In this document: one piece after another, positions 1-4,921 of the stretch
How positions within the stretch are numbered: the first letter of the stretch is position 1
How the letters are laid out: each line of letters begins with the position of its first letter
NCBI GenBank assembly: GCA_905234005.1
Contig: CAJOFW010000077.1
Span: 1-6,293 of the forward strand
Length of the DNA: 6,293 nucleotides
Direction: 5' to 3'
DNA from: an uncultured Oscillospiraceae bacterium
GTDB lineage: Bacteria > Bacillota > Clostridia > Oscillospirales > Oscillospiraceae
Made by a program: the position numbers and the translations under genes
The notes under the pieces: generated by a model
Databases searched by the model: none
What the model was told of the DNA's origin: nothing
Seen by the model: the letters and a program-made list of their open reading frames with translations, nothing else

Positions 1-215
1 GTCTCGCCGCCGAGGGCGAGCACGACGCCCTCACGCGGGCGGCTGCCGCCGAACGGCACGACGACGCGAACGCCGGGCCTCACCCGCTCCGCGAACGCCT
101 CCGGCACCGCGTAGGTGTAGGGCTTGTCGACCCAGTACGTCACGCCCGCGACCGCGACGCGCGCCGTCCGGGCGGATGCCGCGAGGGCCGGGTCAGGCGT
201 TGTCCCCGTCCTCAA
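1..215 (-). CDS. priA: N-terminus of primosomal helicase PriA (partial)
   Basis: The visible 71 residues match the DNA-end-binding (3'BD) domain of PriA, the helicase that restarts stalled replication forks. The motifs are RVAVAGVTYWVDKPYTYAVP at 19-38 and RVRPGVRVVVPFGGSRPREG at 44-63, which fit the family pattern 'V....Y.fD+pY.Y.VPe...v.pG.RV.VPFG'. The helicase motifs lie beyond the left edge. The start is uncertain. The frame is closed by a TGA six bases upstream of TTG 215, and there is no in-frame ATG or GTG before the conserved domain. TTG 215-213 is therefore the only standard choice, giving about 17 residues ahead of the domain. It would overlap rpoZ by 23 bases. GGGGAG lies about 13 bases upstream, further than usual. 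In many Firmicutes coaBC lies between rpoZ and priA; here it is absent. Confidence 0.85.
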   Translation of the reverse strand, partial: MRTGTTPDPALAASARTARVAVAGVTYWVDKPYTYAVPEAFAERVRPGVRVVVPFGGSRPREGVVLALGGE

Positions 216-567
216 TCGTCAGAACAGGCTCCCCGGCGGCGGAAGCTTCGTCGGCGGCGGCTTCGGCGGCGGCGGCGGCTTCGGCGGCGGCGTCAGCTTC
301 GCCGGCGGCGTCAGCGGCGGGGTATTCGGGGCTTTCGGCGTGCCCGGGAACCGTGAGAGGCTCCGGCTCCGCCGGACGCTCGCTGATCGTGAGCTTGCCG
401 GTATAGACCTCCTCGATGGCGGCGGACACGGCCTTCTTCGTCAGGGGGACGCCGCTGTCCTCCGCGTCGGCGGCGATGACGCGGGCACGCTTGGCCACGA
501 GATTCACGAGCGCGTAGCTGCTGCCGACCTTGTTCACGAGATCGGCGACAGGGGGATAGAGCATCAT
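193..567 (-). CDS. rpoZ: RNA polymerase omega subunit with an Ala/acid-rich tail
   Basis: This 124-residue protein has an N-terminal omega core at about 1-61. It contains SSYALVNLVAKRARVIA at 16-32 and PLTKKAVSAAIEEVYTGKLT at 41-60, which match the family's RAR and C-terminal helix motifs. Omega assists assembly and stability of RNA polymerase through the beta-prime subunit. Firmicute omegas are usually near 65-75 residues. This one has about 60 extra: a Pro/Glu linker (62-82), an Ala/Glu/Asp block (83-112) and a short end, PVLTIEDGDNA. The frame is open further upstream, but ATG 567 is chosen for its AAGGAG at 578-583, ten bases away, and its ATGA overlap with gmk. A second ATG at 564 follows directly. 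The gene lies between gmk and priA as expected. Confidence 0.88.
   Translation of the reverse strand: MMLYPPVADLVNKVGSSYALVNLVAKRARVIAADAEDSGVPLTKKAVSAAIEEVYTGKLTISERPAEPEPLTVPGHAESPEYPAADAAGEADAAAEAAAAAEAAADEASAAGEPVLTIEDGDNA
232..321 (-). repeat. GCC/GCG-rich low-complexity run coding the omega tail
   Basis: A 90-base run, mostly GCC-type Ala codons broken by GAA, GAC and GCT, encodes rpoZ residues 83-112 (about 19 Ala with 8 Glu/Asp). It is compositionally distinct from the rest of rpoZ and prone to slippage, so its length may vary between strains. Confidence 0.75.
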
Positions 568-1166
568 AACAGGTTCTCTCCTTCCGGATAATACATACTC
601 CGGCATCTGCCGGCGGTGATGACGGCGTCCAGCTCGCGCGCGGCGGTCTCCACGTCGTCGTTTACGATGATATACTGGTAGCCTTTCGCGAGGGCAAGCT
701 CGCCCCGGGCGGTGTCGAGGCGGCGGCGGATCGTCGCGTCGTCCTCGGTGCCGCGGCCGCGCAGACGGCTCTCCAGCTCCGCAAGGCTCGGCGGCGCGAG
801 AAACACGCTGACCGCGTCGGGACGGCGGGCCATGACCTGCGCCGCGCCCTGCACCTCGATCTCGAGGATGACGTTCAGGCCGGCGGAAAGGCTCTCGTCC
901 ACCGGCCCGGCCGGCGTGCCGTAGAGGTTTCCGACGTACTCCGCGTACTCCAGAAACGCCCCCGCCCCGATCATGGTCTCGAATTCCTCGCGGGTCTTGA
1001 AGTAGTAGTTCACGCCGTCCGTCTCGCCGGGACGCGGCGCACGCGTCGTCGCGGAGACGGAATAGCGCAGATCGCCGCGCAGCTCGCCGACGCGGCCGAT
1101 GACCGTGCCCTTGCCCGTTCCGGCGGGGCCGGACACGATGACAAGCACGCCTTTTTTATTCGTCAT
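564..1166 (-). CDS. gmk: Guanylate kinase
   Basis: This 200-residue enzyme phosphorylates GMP to GDP with ATP in cytosolic purine metabolism. The P-loop is GPAGTGKGT at 13-21. The GMP-binding region reads YSVSATTRAPRPGETDGVNY at 35-54, with the TTR-x-PR-x-GE signature, followed by YAEYVGNLYGTP at 74-85. The later EIEVQGA, the lid with LRGRGTEDDATIRRRL, and YIIVNDD are all typical. The P-loop has Ala and Thr where many relatives have GPSGAGK, which keeps the Walker A pattern. The start is ATG 1166 with AGAGG 8 bases upstream; a GTG three codons earlier is possible. It follows remA after 40 bases and ends in ATGA, overlapping rpoZ, so the two are probably coupled in translation. Confidence 0.95.
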   Translation of the reverse strand: MTNKKGVLVIVSGPAGTGKGTVIGRVGELRGDLRYSVSATTRAPRPGETDGVNYYFKTREEFETMIGAGAFLEYAEYVGNLYGTPAGPVDESLSAGLNVILEIEVQGAAQVMARRPDAVSVFLAPPSLAELESRLRGRGTEDDATIRRRLDTARGELALAKGYQYIIVNDDVETAARELDAVITAGRCRSMYYPEGENLL

Positions 1167-1191
1167 GGGACGCACCTCTTTTATTCGTCAT
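1156..1191 (-). other. Possible 11-codon leader frame overlapping the gmk start
   Basis: ATG at 1191 opens a frame reading MTNKRGASHDE and stopping at TAA (1158-1156). Its first four residues copy the gmk N-terminus MTNK, but it is in another frame, 25 bases upstream, and it covers the gmk ribosome site. It has no clear Shine-Dalgarno sequence of its own. It may be a by-product of the local repeat or a leader that affects gmk translation; nothing here shows that it is translated. Confidence 0.2.
1173..1179 (-). promoter_or_regulatory. Ribosome binding site of gmk
   Basis: AGAGGTG lies upstream of ATG 1166, with 8 bases between AGAGG and the ATG. A GTG at 1175 falls inside this site and would add only three residues, so ATG 1166 is preferred. 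Confidence 0.6.
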
Positions 1192-1206
1192 GGTGACTGT
1201 TGCTCG

Positions 1207-1473
1207 TCATGTTGATTCGTCACGGGACGCGGCCTCCGGTTTTTCCTCCATGCGCTGGGCCACCGTCTCCGGCGTGAGCGGGCAGAGGATGACGTGGCCG
1301 CTGTCCATGATGAGGACGGTTTTCGTCTTGCGGCCGTAGGTCGCGTCGACGAGCTTTCCGTTGTCGCGGGCGTAGGTGACGACGCGTTTGATGGGGTTCG
1401 ACTCCGGGTCGGCCGCCGCGATCACACGCGACGGCGCGATGTAGCTGCCGAAGCCGATGCTGATGAGCTTCAA
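1207..1473 (-). CDS. remA: RemA/DUF370 family regulator
   Basis: This 88-residue protein follows the RemA family closely. It reads MKLISIGFGSYIAPSRVIAA, then the NPIKRVVTYARDNGKLVDATYGRKT core at about 27-51, then VLIMDSGHVILCPLTPETVAQR. In Bacillus, RemA forms ring-shaped oligomers that bind DNA and activate matrix and osmoprotection genes; in Clostridia the role is mostly untested. The usual family body ends around residue 75; the last 13 residues (EKPEAASRDEST) are a polar extension. The start is TTG at 1473, supported by GGGAGGG 7 bases upstream. Its position between yicC and gmk is the standard Firmicute arrangement. DNA binding is inferred from relatives. Confidence 0.9.
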   Translation of the reverse strand: MKLISIGFGSYIAPSRVIAAADPESNPIKRVVTYARDNGKLVDATYGRKTKTVLIMDSGHVILCPLTPETVAQRMEEKPEAASRDEST

Positions 1474-1480
1474 CGCCGCG

Positions 1481-1487
1481 CCCTCCC
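1481..1487 (-). promoter_or_regulatory. Ribosome binding site that selects the remA TTG start
   Basis: GGGAGGG ends 7 bases before the TTG at 1473, directly after the yicC stop. No ATG or GTG lies in frame between the in-frame TGA at 1491-1489 and the family's first residues, so this site supports TTG as the start. Confidence 0.75.
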
Positions 1488-1488
1488 G

Positions 1489-2367
1489 TCACTCGATGTT
1501 CTGGATCTGCTCACGGATCTTCTCCAGCTCCGCCTTCATGGCGATGACCGTGTTCGCGATCTCGCCGTCGACGCATTTGGAGCCGGTCGTGTTGATCTCC
1601 CGGTTCATCTCCTGCACGAGAAAATCGAGCCTTCGTCCGACGGGGGAGCCGCCCTCGAGCATGAGCCGGAACTGCGCGATATGGGAGCGAAGGCGCACCG
1701 TCTCCTCGTCCACGGCGACCTTGTCGGCGTAGATCGCGGCCTCCTGCAGTACGCGTGCCTCGTCCACCCCGGCCTCGCCGAGCACCTCGTTCATGCGCGC
1801 AAGGAGCTTTTCGCGGTATTCGCGTACGGTCTCCGGCGAACGGGCCTCCACCCGGCCCGCCATCGTCTCGATGGCGTCGAGCTTTGAGAGGATGTCCGCG
1901 TACAGCTTATCGCCCTCCCGCGCTCGCATCCCGTCGAACTGCGCGAGCGCCTCGCCGAAAACAAGGCCGATCGCCTCGAGCACCGCGTCCCGGTCGGCGT
2001 CGGCTCGTTCGGTGGCGATGACCTCGGGCATGCGCAGAAGCGTCGCGGCGGTCATGTCGTTCGGCACGCCGAAGCGGTCGAACAGCTCCTGCGCCGCCCT
2101 GACATACGCCGCCGCCAGCGGCTCGTTCACGGCGATCGTCACCGCGTCGGCGTGGGAGGTGTCCACGGTGATGAACACGTCCACCTTGCCCCGGCTGATG
2201 TGCTCCTTCACGGCGTTTCGCACGCTCTCCTCGGCGAAGAGACAGCTCTTCGGCATACGGACGGACGCGTCAAGGTGGCGGTTGTTGACGCTCTTCAGCT
2301 CCGCCGTGACGGCGACGCCGCCGTGCTCCCCCTTCGCGCCGCCGTAGCCGGTCATGCTTTTGATCAT
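1489..2367 (-). CDS. yicC: YicC family endoribonuclease
   Basis: This 292-residue protein matches the family in length and motifs. The N-terminus reads MIKSMTGYGGAKGE with MTGYG at 5-9, followed by AELKSVNNRHLD at 22-33. The C-terminal DUF1732 part holds FLVQEMNREINTTGSK at about 249-264 and ends KIREQIQNIE. YicC proteins are single-strand endoribonucleases; the Bacillus relative is YloC. The frame is open upstream to 2472, but ATG 2367 is right: it gives the invariant N-terminus, has GAGGT 7 bases upstream (about 2375-2379), and overlaps the membrane-protein stop as ATGA. It heads the block yicC-remA-gmk-rpoZ-priA that is conserved in Firmicutes. Its stop lies 15 bases before remA in the same reading frame. 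Confidence 0.93.
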   Translation of the reverse strand: MIKSMTGYGGAKGEHGGVAVTAELKSVNNRHLDASVRMPKSCLFAEESVRNAVKEHISRGKVDVFITVDTSHADAVTIAVNEPLAAAYVRAAQELFDRFGVPNDMTAATLLRMPEVIATERADADRDAVLEAIGLVFGEALAQFDGMRAREGDKLYADILSKLDAIETMAGRVEARSPETVREYREKLLARMNEVLGEAGVDEARVLQEAAIYADKVAVDEETVRLRSHIAQFRLMLEGGSPVGRRLDFLVQEMNREINTTGSKCVDGEIANTVIAMKAELEKIREQIQNIE

Positions 2368-2870
2368 GCAATATACCTCGCGATTTTGTCGATATAGAAC
2401 CGTATGACGAGGGAATATACCCGGTCGTATACGAAAAACGCCGCCGCGCCGATCGCGTAGACCGCGAACCACGGCAGGGCGCTGTACGCCCCCTCGAACA
2501 GCGCCCTGCCCGCGAGCCAGTACGCCGCGAACACGGCGGTGTACAGCGCAAGCTTCGCCCCGTACGGGACGACGGCCCGTCCGCGCAGCCGTTCAAGGAG
2601 GCTCTTGAGGATCGGATAATATCCGAAAAACGCCGCGTAGCCGACGGACGACGCGCCGTTCATCAGAAGAAGGCCGATCGCCGCGGTCACGGCGAACACG
2701 GCCCACGCCGGGCCGGCGCCGTACAGCATCAGCGCCGCGCACACGGGAAAGCCGGCGGCGGCGAGAAGCCCCAGCCGCCCGGCCGGTACGAGCCGGGCGA
2801 TCAGCAGCAGCACGTCCCCCGCCGCCGCGAGCAGGGCGCACCGCGCAAGCTTTTTCGTTCTGTCACGCAT
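2364..2870 (-). CDS. Small polytopic membrane protein, function unknown
   Basis: This 168-residue, very hydrophobic protein has about five membrane segments: 10-28, 32-50, 54-71 (with a possible re-entrant stretch 76-88), 104-121 and 130-148. The N-terminus is basic (RDRTKK) and the C-terminus amphipathic (YSLVIRFYIDKIARYIA). The loop GYAAFFGYYPILKSLLERL around 77-95 looks conserved and resembles small membrane proteins of Clostridia related to ECF-transporter S-components or DUF2232. I cannot assign it firmly. It lies 25 bases after the J-protein gene and ends in ATGA, overlapping yicC. The ATG at 2870 has no good Shine-Dalgarno sequence; upstream codons in this frame stay open but offer no nearby start or membrane segment, so ATG 2870 is kept. 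No catalytic residues are visible. Confidence is high that it is a gene and low about function. Confidence 0.7.
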   Translation of the reverse strand: MRDRTKKLARCALLAAAGDVLLLIARLVPAGRLGLLAAAGFPVCAALMLYGAGPAWAVFAVTAAIGLLLMNGASSVGYAAFFGYYPILKSLLERLRGRAVVPYGAKLALYTAVFAAYWLAGRALFEGAYSALPWFAVYAIGAAAFFVYDRVYSLVIRFYIDKIARYIA

Positions 2871-2895
2871 AACAGCGGATGAAAGCGGCGGCGTA

Positions 2896-3597
2896 TCAGC
2901 AGCAGCGGATGAGGTCGCCGCCCATCATCTCGCAGCAGCAGTCGGCGCAGTAGATGGTCTGGCAGATCGTACAGATATCGGCGTTCGTCATGCTGCCCGT
3001 GTTCATGCCGGAGGGACGGTACGCCTGTCCGCCCCGGTTCATATACTGCACCGCGTTGCGGTATTCGATGTTGCCCGGCTCCATCGTCGCCGCCGTGCGG
3101 AAGCAGCGGGCCGCCTCGTCCATCCAGCCGCGCCGCCAGTAGACGCTGCCCATCAGGTAGTGCCACTCCGCGTCGTGCGTCGGGATGGTGTTCAGCATCG
3201 CCTCGGCCTGGGAGAGGTTGTTCATGTTGATGTGGTTGCGGATCATCGCGTAAGTCGCGTTCGCGCCGCCGCCCCGGGGGCCTGTGTAGCCCTGCTGCCG
3301 GCTCTGGCTCTGGCTCTGGTACGCGCCGCCGCCGTAGGCGCCGCCGTAGGACTGGCCGCCGCCGTAGGACTGGCCGCCGCCGTAGGACTGACCGCCGTAG
3401 CCGCCGCCCTCGCGGCTTTTCGTGATGGAGTCGTAGGCCTCGTTGATCTCCTTCATCTTCTCGGAGGCGAGGTCGGCGAGGGGGTTGTCGTGGTAGTTAT
3501 CCGGGTGATACTTCCGCGCCAGCTCGCGATACGCCTTCTTGACCTCGTCGTCGCTGGCCGAGGGGGACACGCCCAGTACGCTGTAGGGATCGTTCAT
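2896..3597 (-). CDS. J-domain protein with Gly-rich linker, TPR region and Cys-rich tail
   Basis: This 233-residue protein has four parts. A J domain spans residues 4-62 (DPYSVLGVSPSASDDEVKKAY) with the essential HPD at 31-33, which in this family stimulates Hsp70 (DnaK) ATPase. A Gly/Gln/Ser/Tyr linker at 64-111 contains three QSYGG(G/A) repeats. Residues 114-183 form helix pairs like TPRs (LSQAEAMLNTIP, WHYLMGSVYWRRGWMDEAARCF). The tail from about 207 to 233 holds eight cysteines: C209, C212, C217, C220-222, C232 and C233. It lacks the zinc-finger and C-terminal substrate domains of true DnaJ, so it is a specialised co-chaperone, not dnaJ itself. The start has GGAG at 3604-3607, six bases upstream, and overlaps DUF5685 by ATGA. 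The tail, with its MGGDLIRCC ending, resembles that of other clostridial J-proteins found beside DUF5685 genes. Its function is unknown. Confidence 0.87.
   Translation of the reverse strand: MNDPYSVLGVSPSASDDEVKKAYRELARKYHPDNYHDNPLADLASEKMKEINEAYDSITKSREGGGYGGQSYGGGQSYGGGQSYGGAYGGGAYQSQSQSRQQGYTGPRGGGANATYAMIRNHINMNNLSQAEAMLNTIPTHDAEWHYLMGSVYWRRGWMDEAARCFRTAATMEPGNIEYRNAVQYMNRGGQAYRPSGMNTGSMTNADICTICQTIYCADCCCEMMGGDLIRCC
3337..3390 (-). repeat. Three 18-base tandem repeats in the J-protein linker
   Basis: Three in-frame 18-base units lie end to end at 3337-3354, 3355-3372 and 3373-3390, and encode QSYGGG, QSYGGG and QSYGGA. Two copies are identical and the third differs by one base. A shorter array of 6-base units (encoding QS) lies just beyond, at 3301-3318. 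Such near-perfect repeats can gain or lose units by slippage without breaking the frame. Confidence 0.85.
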
Positions 3598-4520
3598 AGT
3601 CTGCTCCGTTCTTCCCTTCCCGGTCTCCGTCCGGCCCGCCATGTGCCGGAGAATACCGCCTGCGCGGCGGCGGGGAGGCCGAGATAGATGATGTTTTCCA
3701 GTATGGCCGTATACGGCGTCCCGTCCAGAAGCTGAAACGCCGATATGATGCTGTTGTGCGAGTGCGAGAGCGTGACGCGAAGGCCCGCCTCGTCCTCCGG
3801 CGAGAGCCTGCCGTCCTCCGTGTCGAAGCGATAGCGCAGGGGGTTGTAGGCGTCGGCCGCCGTGTCGGACGCGAGGTCGTCCGCCGCGTCGAGCACGTAG
3901 ACGACGCGGCCGAGGTGATACAGAAGCTCCCGCACGGCGCGGACACGCGGCGGATCGCCGGCGCTGTCCCCGGCTTCGGGACGCGGCCCGTTCCCGGCGC
4001 TCTCCGCCGCCGCCGCGAGGATGCGGGCGAACGTGTCCGCCGCCGCGTCGAGGCTTGCGCATTTCTCCCTTTCGAGGGCGGCGAGGGCGGCGAGGCTTCG
4101 CTCCGTCTCCCGGGCGAAGGCCGGGCGGCGGGACGCGGCCTTCCGGTACGCCGGCCCGATCGCCGCCGCGAGAAGGCGTGAGCCGAGGGCCGGGAAAAAG
4201 CGCCCGTCCGCCGCGCCGTCCCGCAGCTTCCAGTACGCGAGGACGACGGTGTAGTCCGCCGCCGCGTCCATGGCCGGGGACGGGCCGGGGCACACGGTTT
4301 TCCGCGTCGGCCTGTACGGGCACCGCCGCGCACACGGCTCCGGCTCATCCGGCCCCGCGAGCAGCATCGCGAGGAACGTGAAGTCGTAGTTCACCGCGAA
4401 GCGCAGCGCCGGGCCGTACCGGGCCGCCAGCGTGTGGCACAGGCCGCAGTACACGCCGCGAAACCGCTCGTACTCCCGCACCCGCAGCTCGCCCCTCTCC
4501 GGGCGGACGTAGCCGTACAT
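3594..4520 (-). CDS. DUF5685-type protein, function unknown
   Basis: This is a 308-residue, mostly alpha-helical protein with no signal peptide or clear membrane segment. The N-terminus MYGYVRPERGELRVREYERF leads into YCGLCHTL with C25 and C28. A second cysteine group follows (C63, C67, C77), then one more cysteine at 154. The C-terminal half carries an aspartate-rich helix, GRVVYVLDAADDLASD, at about 204-219 (D211, D214, D215, D219). After it come YNPLRYRF and a polar LSHSHNSI stretch at 251-258. I recognise this layout as the DUF5685 family of Clostridia, often next to a J-domain protein as here. Clustered Cys and Asp residues suggest metal binding or a helical metal-dependent fold, but this is inference. 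The frame extends further upstream; ATG 4520 is chosen because it begins the family-typical MYGYV and overlaps the previous stop as TGATG. There is no strong ribosome site, so translational coupling is likely. The stop shares ATGA with the J-domain gene. Confidence 0.75.
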   Translation of the reverse strand: MYGYVRPERGELRVREYERFRGVYCGLCHTLAARYGPALRFAVNYDFTFLAMLLAGPDEPEPCARRCPYRPTRKTVCPGPSPAMDAAADYTVVLAYWKLRDGAADGRFFPALGSRLLAAAIGPAYRKAASRRPAFARETERSLAALAALEREKCASLDAAADTFARILAAAAESAGNGPRPEAGDSAGDPPRVRAVRELLYHLGRVVYVLDAADDLASDTAADAYNPLRYRFDTEDGRLSPEDEAGLRVTLSHSHNSIISAFQLLDGTPYTAILENIIYLGLPAAAQAVFSGTWRAGRRPGREERSRL

Positions 4521-4921
4521 CAGCGCTGAAACCCGGTGATGCGAAAGCGCGGGGCCTGTTTCCGCCGCCCGATGACCGCCGTGAGGACGACGCCGACGGC
4601 AAGCCCCGCAAGGCTCGTCAGAACGCACGGCCCCTGCGGAAGGCGCAGCGCCGCGCCGACCGCGTAGCCGGCGAAAAACGTTGCCACGGGCAGCATATAC
4701 ACGAGCAGCGCCGCCCCGAGCACGCCGCCCGAGCCGCTCTCGAGGACGACGCGGTCGCCGGGCCGGGCAAAGACCGCGTTCTCCGCGTCGACCGTGAGGC
4801 GGCTTGCGTAGACGCACGTCTCGCAGCCGCCGCCGCAGCCGCCGCAGGCCGTGCCGCGTTCCACGGCCACCTCGGCCCTGCCGCCGTCCAGAAGCTTTGT
4901 CACAACGCCGTTCTGCGTCAT
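4520..4921 (-). CDS. RseC/MucC-like (SoxR-reducing system) small membrane protein
   Basis: This 133-residue protein has three parts. Residues 1-22 form a small beta-rich N-terminus (GVVTKLLDGGRAEVAVER). A cysteine cluster follows with C26, C29, C33 and C36, spaced CxxCx3CxxC. Two membrane helices lie at about 67-90 and 97-117, and the C-terminus is basic. This order matches the RseC/MucC family (Pfam RseC_MucC). Family members are known in Proteobacteria from the sigma-E locus and from SoxR reduction, and in Clostridia mostly as uncharacterised proteins. The four cysteines could hold an iron-sulphur cluster or serve as redox thiols; this is inference. The ATG at 4921 has TGGAGG at 4929-4934, 7 bases upstream, and overlaps the cdaR stop as ATGA. 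The gene ends in TGATG, sharing one base with the next start. Its role beside cdaR is unknown. Confidence 0.75.
   Translation of the reverse strand: MTQNGVVTKLLDGGRAEVAVERGTACGGCGGGCETCVYASRLTVDAENAVFARPGDRVVLESGSGGVLGAALLVYMLPVATFFAGYAVGAALRLPQGPCVLTSLAGLAVGVVLTAVIGRRKQAPRFRITGFQR

Larger units (their letters stand above)
1142..1223 (-). repeat. Repeated TGACGAAT start-codon motif between remA and gmk
   Basis: Four copies of (A/G)TGACGA(A/G) begin at 1223, 1210, 1191 and 1166 on the minus strand. The copies at 1191 and 1166 share 13 bases (ATGACGAATAAAA) and are spaced exactly 25 bases apart; the second is the gmk start. The segment spans the remA 3' end, the 40-base gap and the first gmk codons, and looks like a decayed short duplication. 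Confidence 0.6.

Noticed and set aside
232..321. Possible CRISPR or regulatory repeat in the GCC-rich stretch
   Set aside because: There is no repeat-spacer structure; it is a triplet run in frame with rpoZ that encodes Ala and acidic residues.
124..591. Plus-strand open frame with a Gly/Phe-rich stretch, opposite rpoZ
   Set aside because: It is antisense to the well-supported rpoZ; the Gly run is the complement of the GCC Ala codons. No recognisable domain is encoded.
1167..1206. Terminator or promoter in the remA-gmk gap
   Set aside because: The 40 bases hold no stable GC hairpin followed by a T run, and no convincing -35/-10 pair. The short A-rich stretches belong to the repeated ATGACGAATAAAA motif.
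1294..1887. Plus-strand open frame of about 197 codons opposite remA and yicC
   Set aside because: It runs across two conserved genes and their boundary. Its composition (Arg, Asp, Leu, Val) is that of antisense reading of GC-rich codons, and no family is recognisable.
2368..2472. Extended N-terminus for YicC from 2472
   Set aside because: It would add 35 residues ahead of the invariant MIKSMTGYG and lie inside the membrane-protein gene. GAGGT directly before ATG 2367 supports the short form.
2871..2895. Terminator between the J-protein and membrane-protein genes
   Set aside because: The 25-base gap has no convincing stem or T run on the minus strand, so readthrough transcription is the simpler assumption.
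3160..3687. Plus-strand open frame of about 175 codons opposite the J-protein gene
   Set aside because: It is Val/Ala-rich with repeats that mirror the QSYGG linker in another frame, and it is antisense to a clear J domain. It is an artefact of GC-rich codon use.
3497..4348. Long minus-strand Arg/Ser-rich frame overlapping DUF5685
   Set aside because: It is an off-frame reading of DUF5685, dominated by Arg, Ser, Thr and Pro, which is the typical shadow composition. The frame with the Cys and Asp motifs is the coding one.
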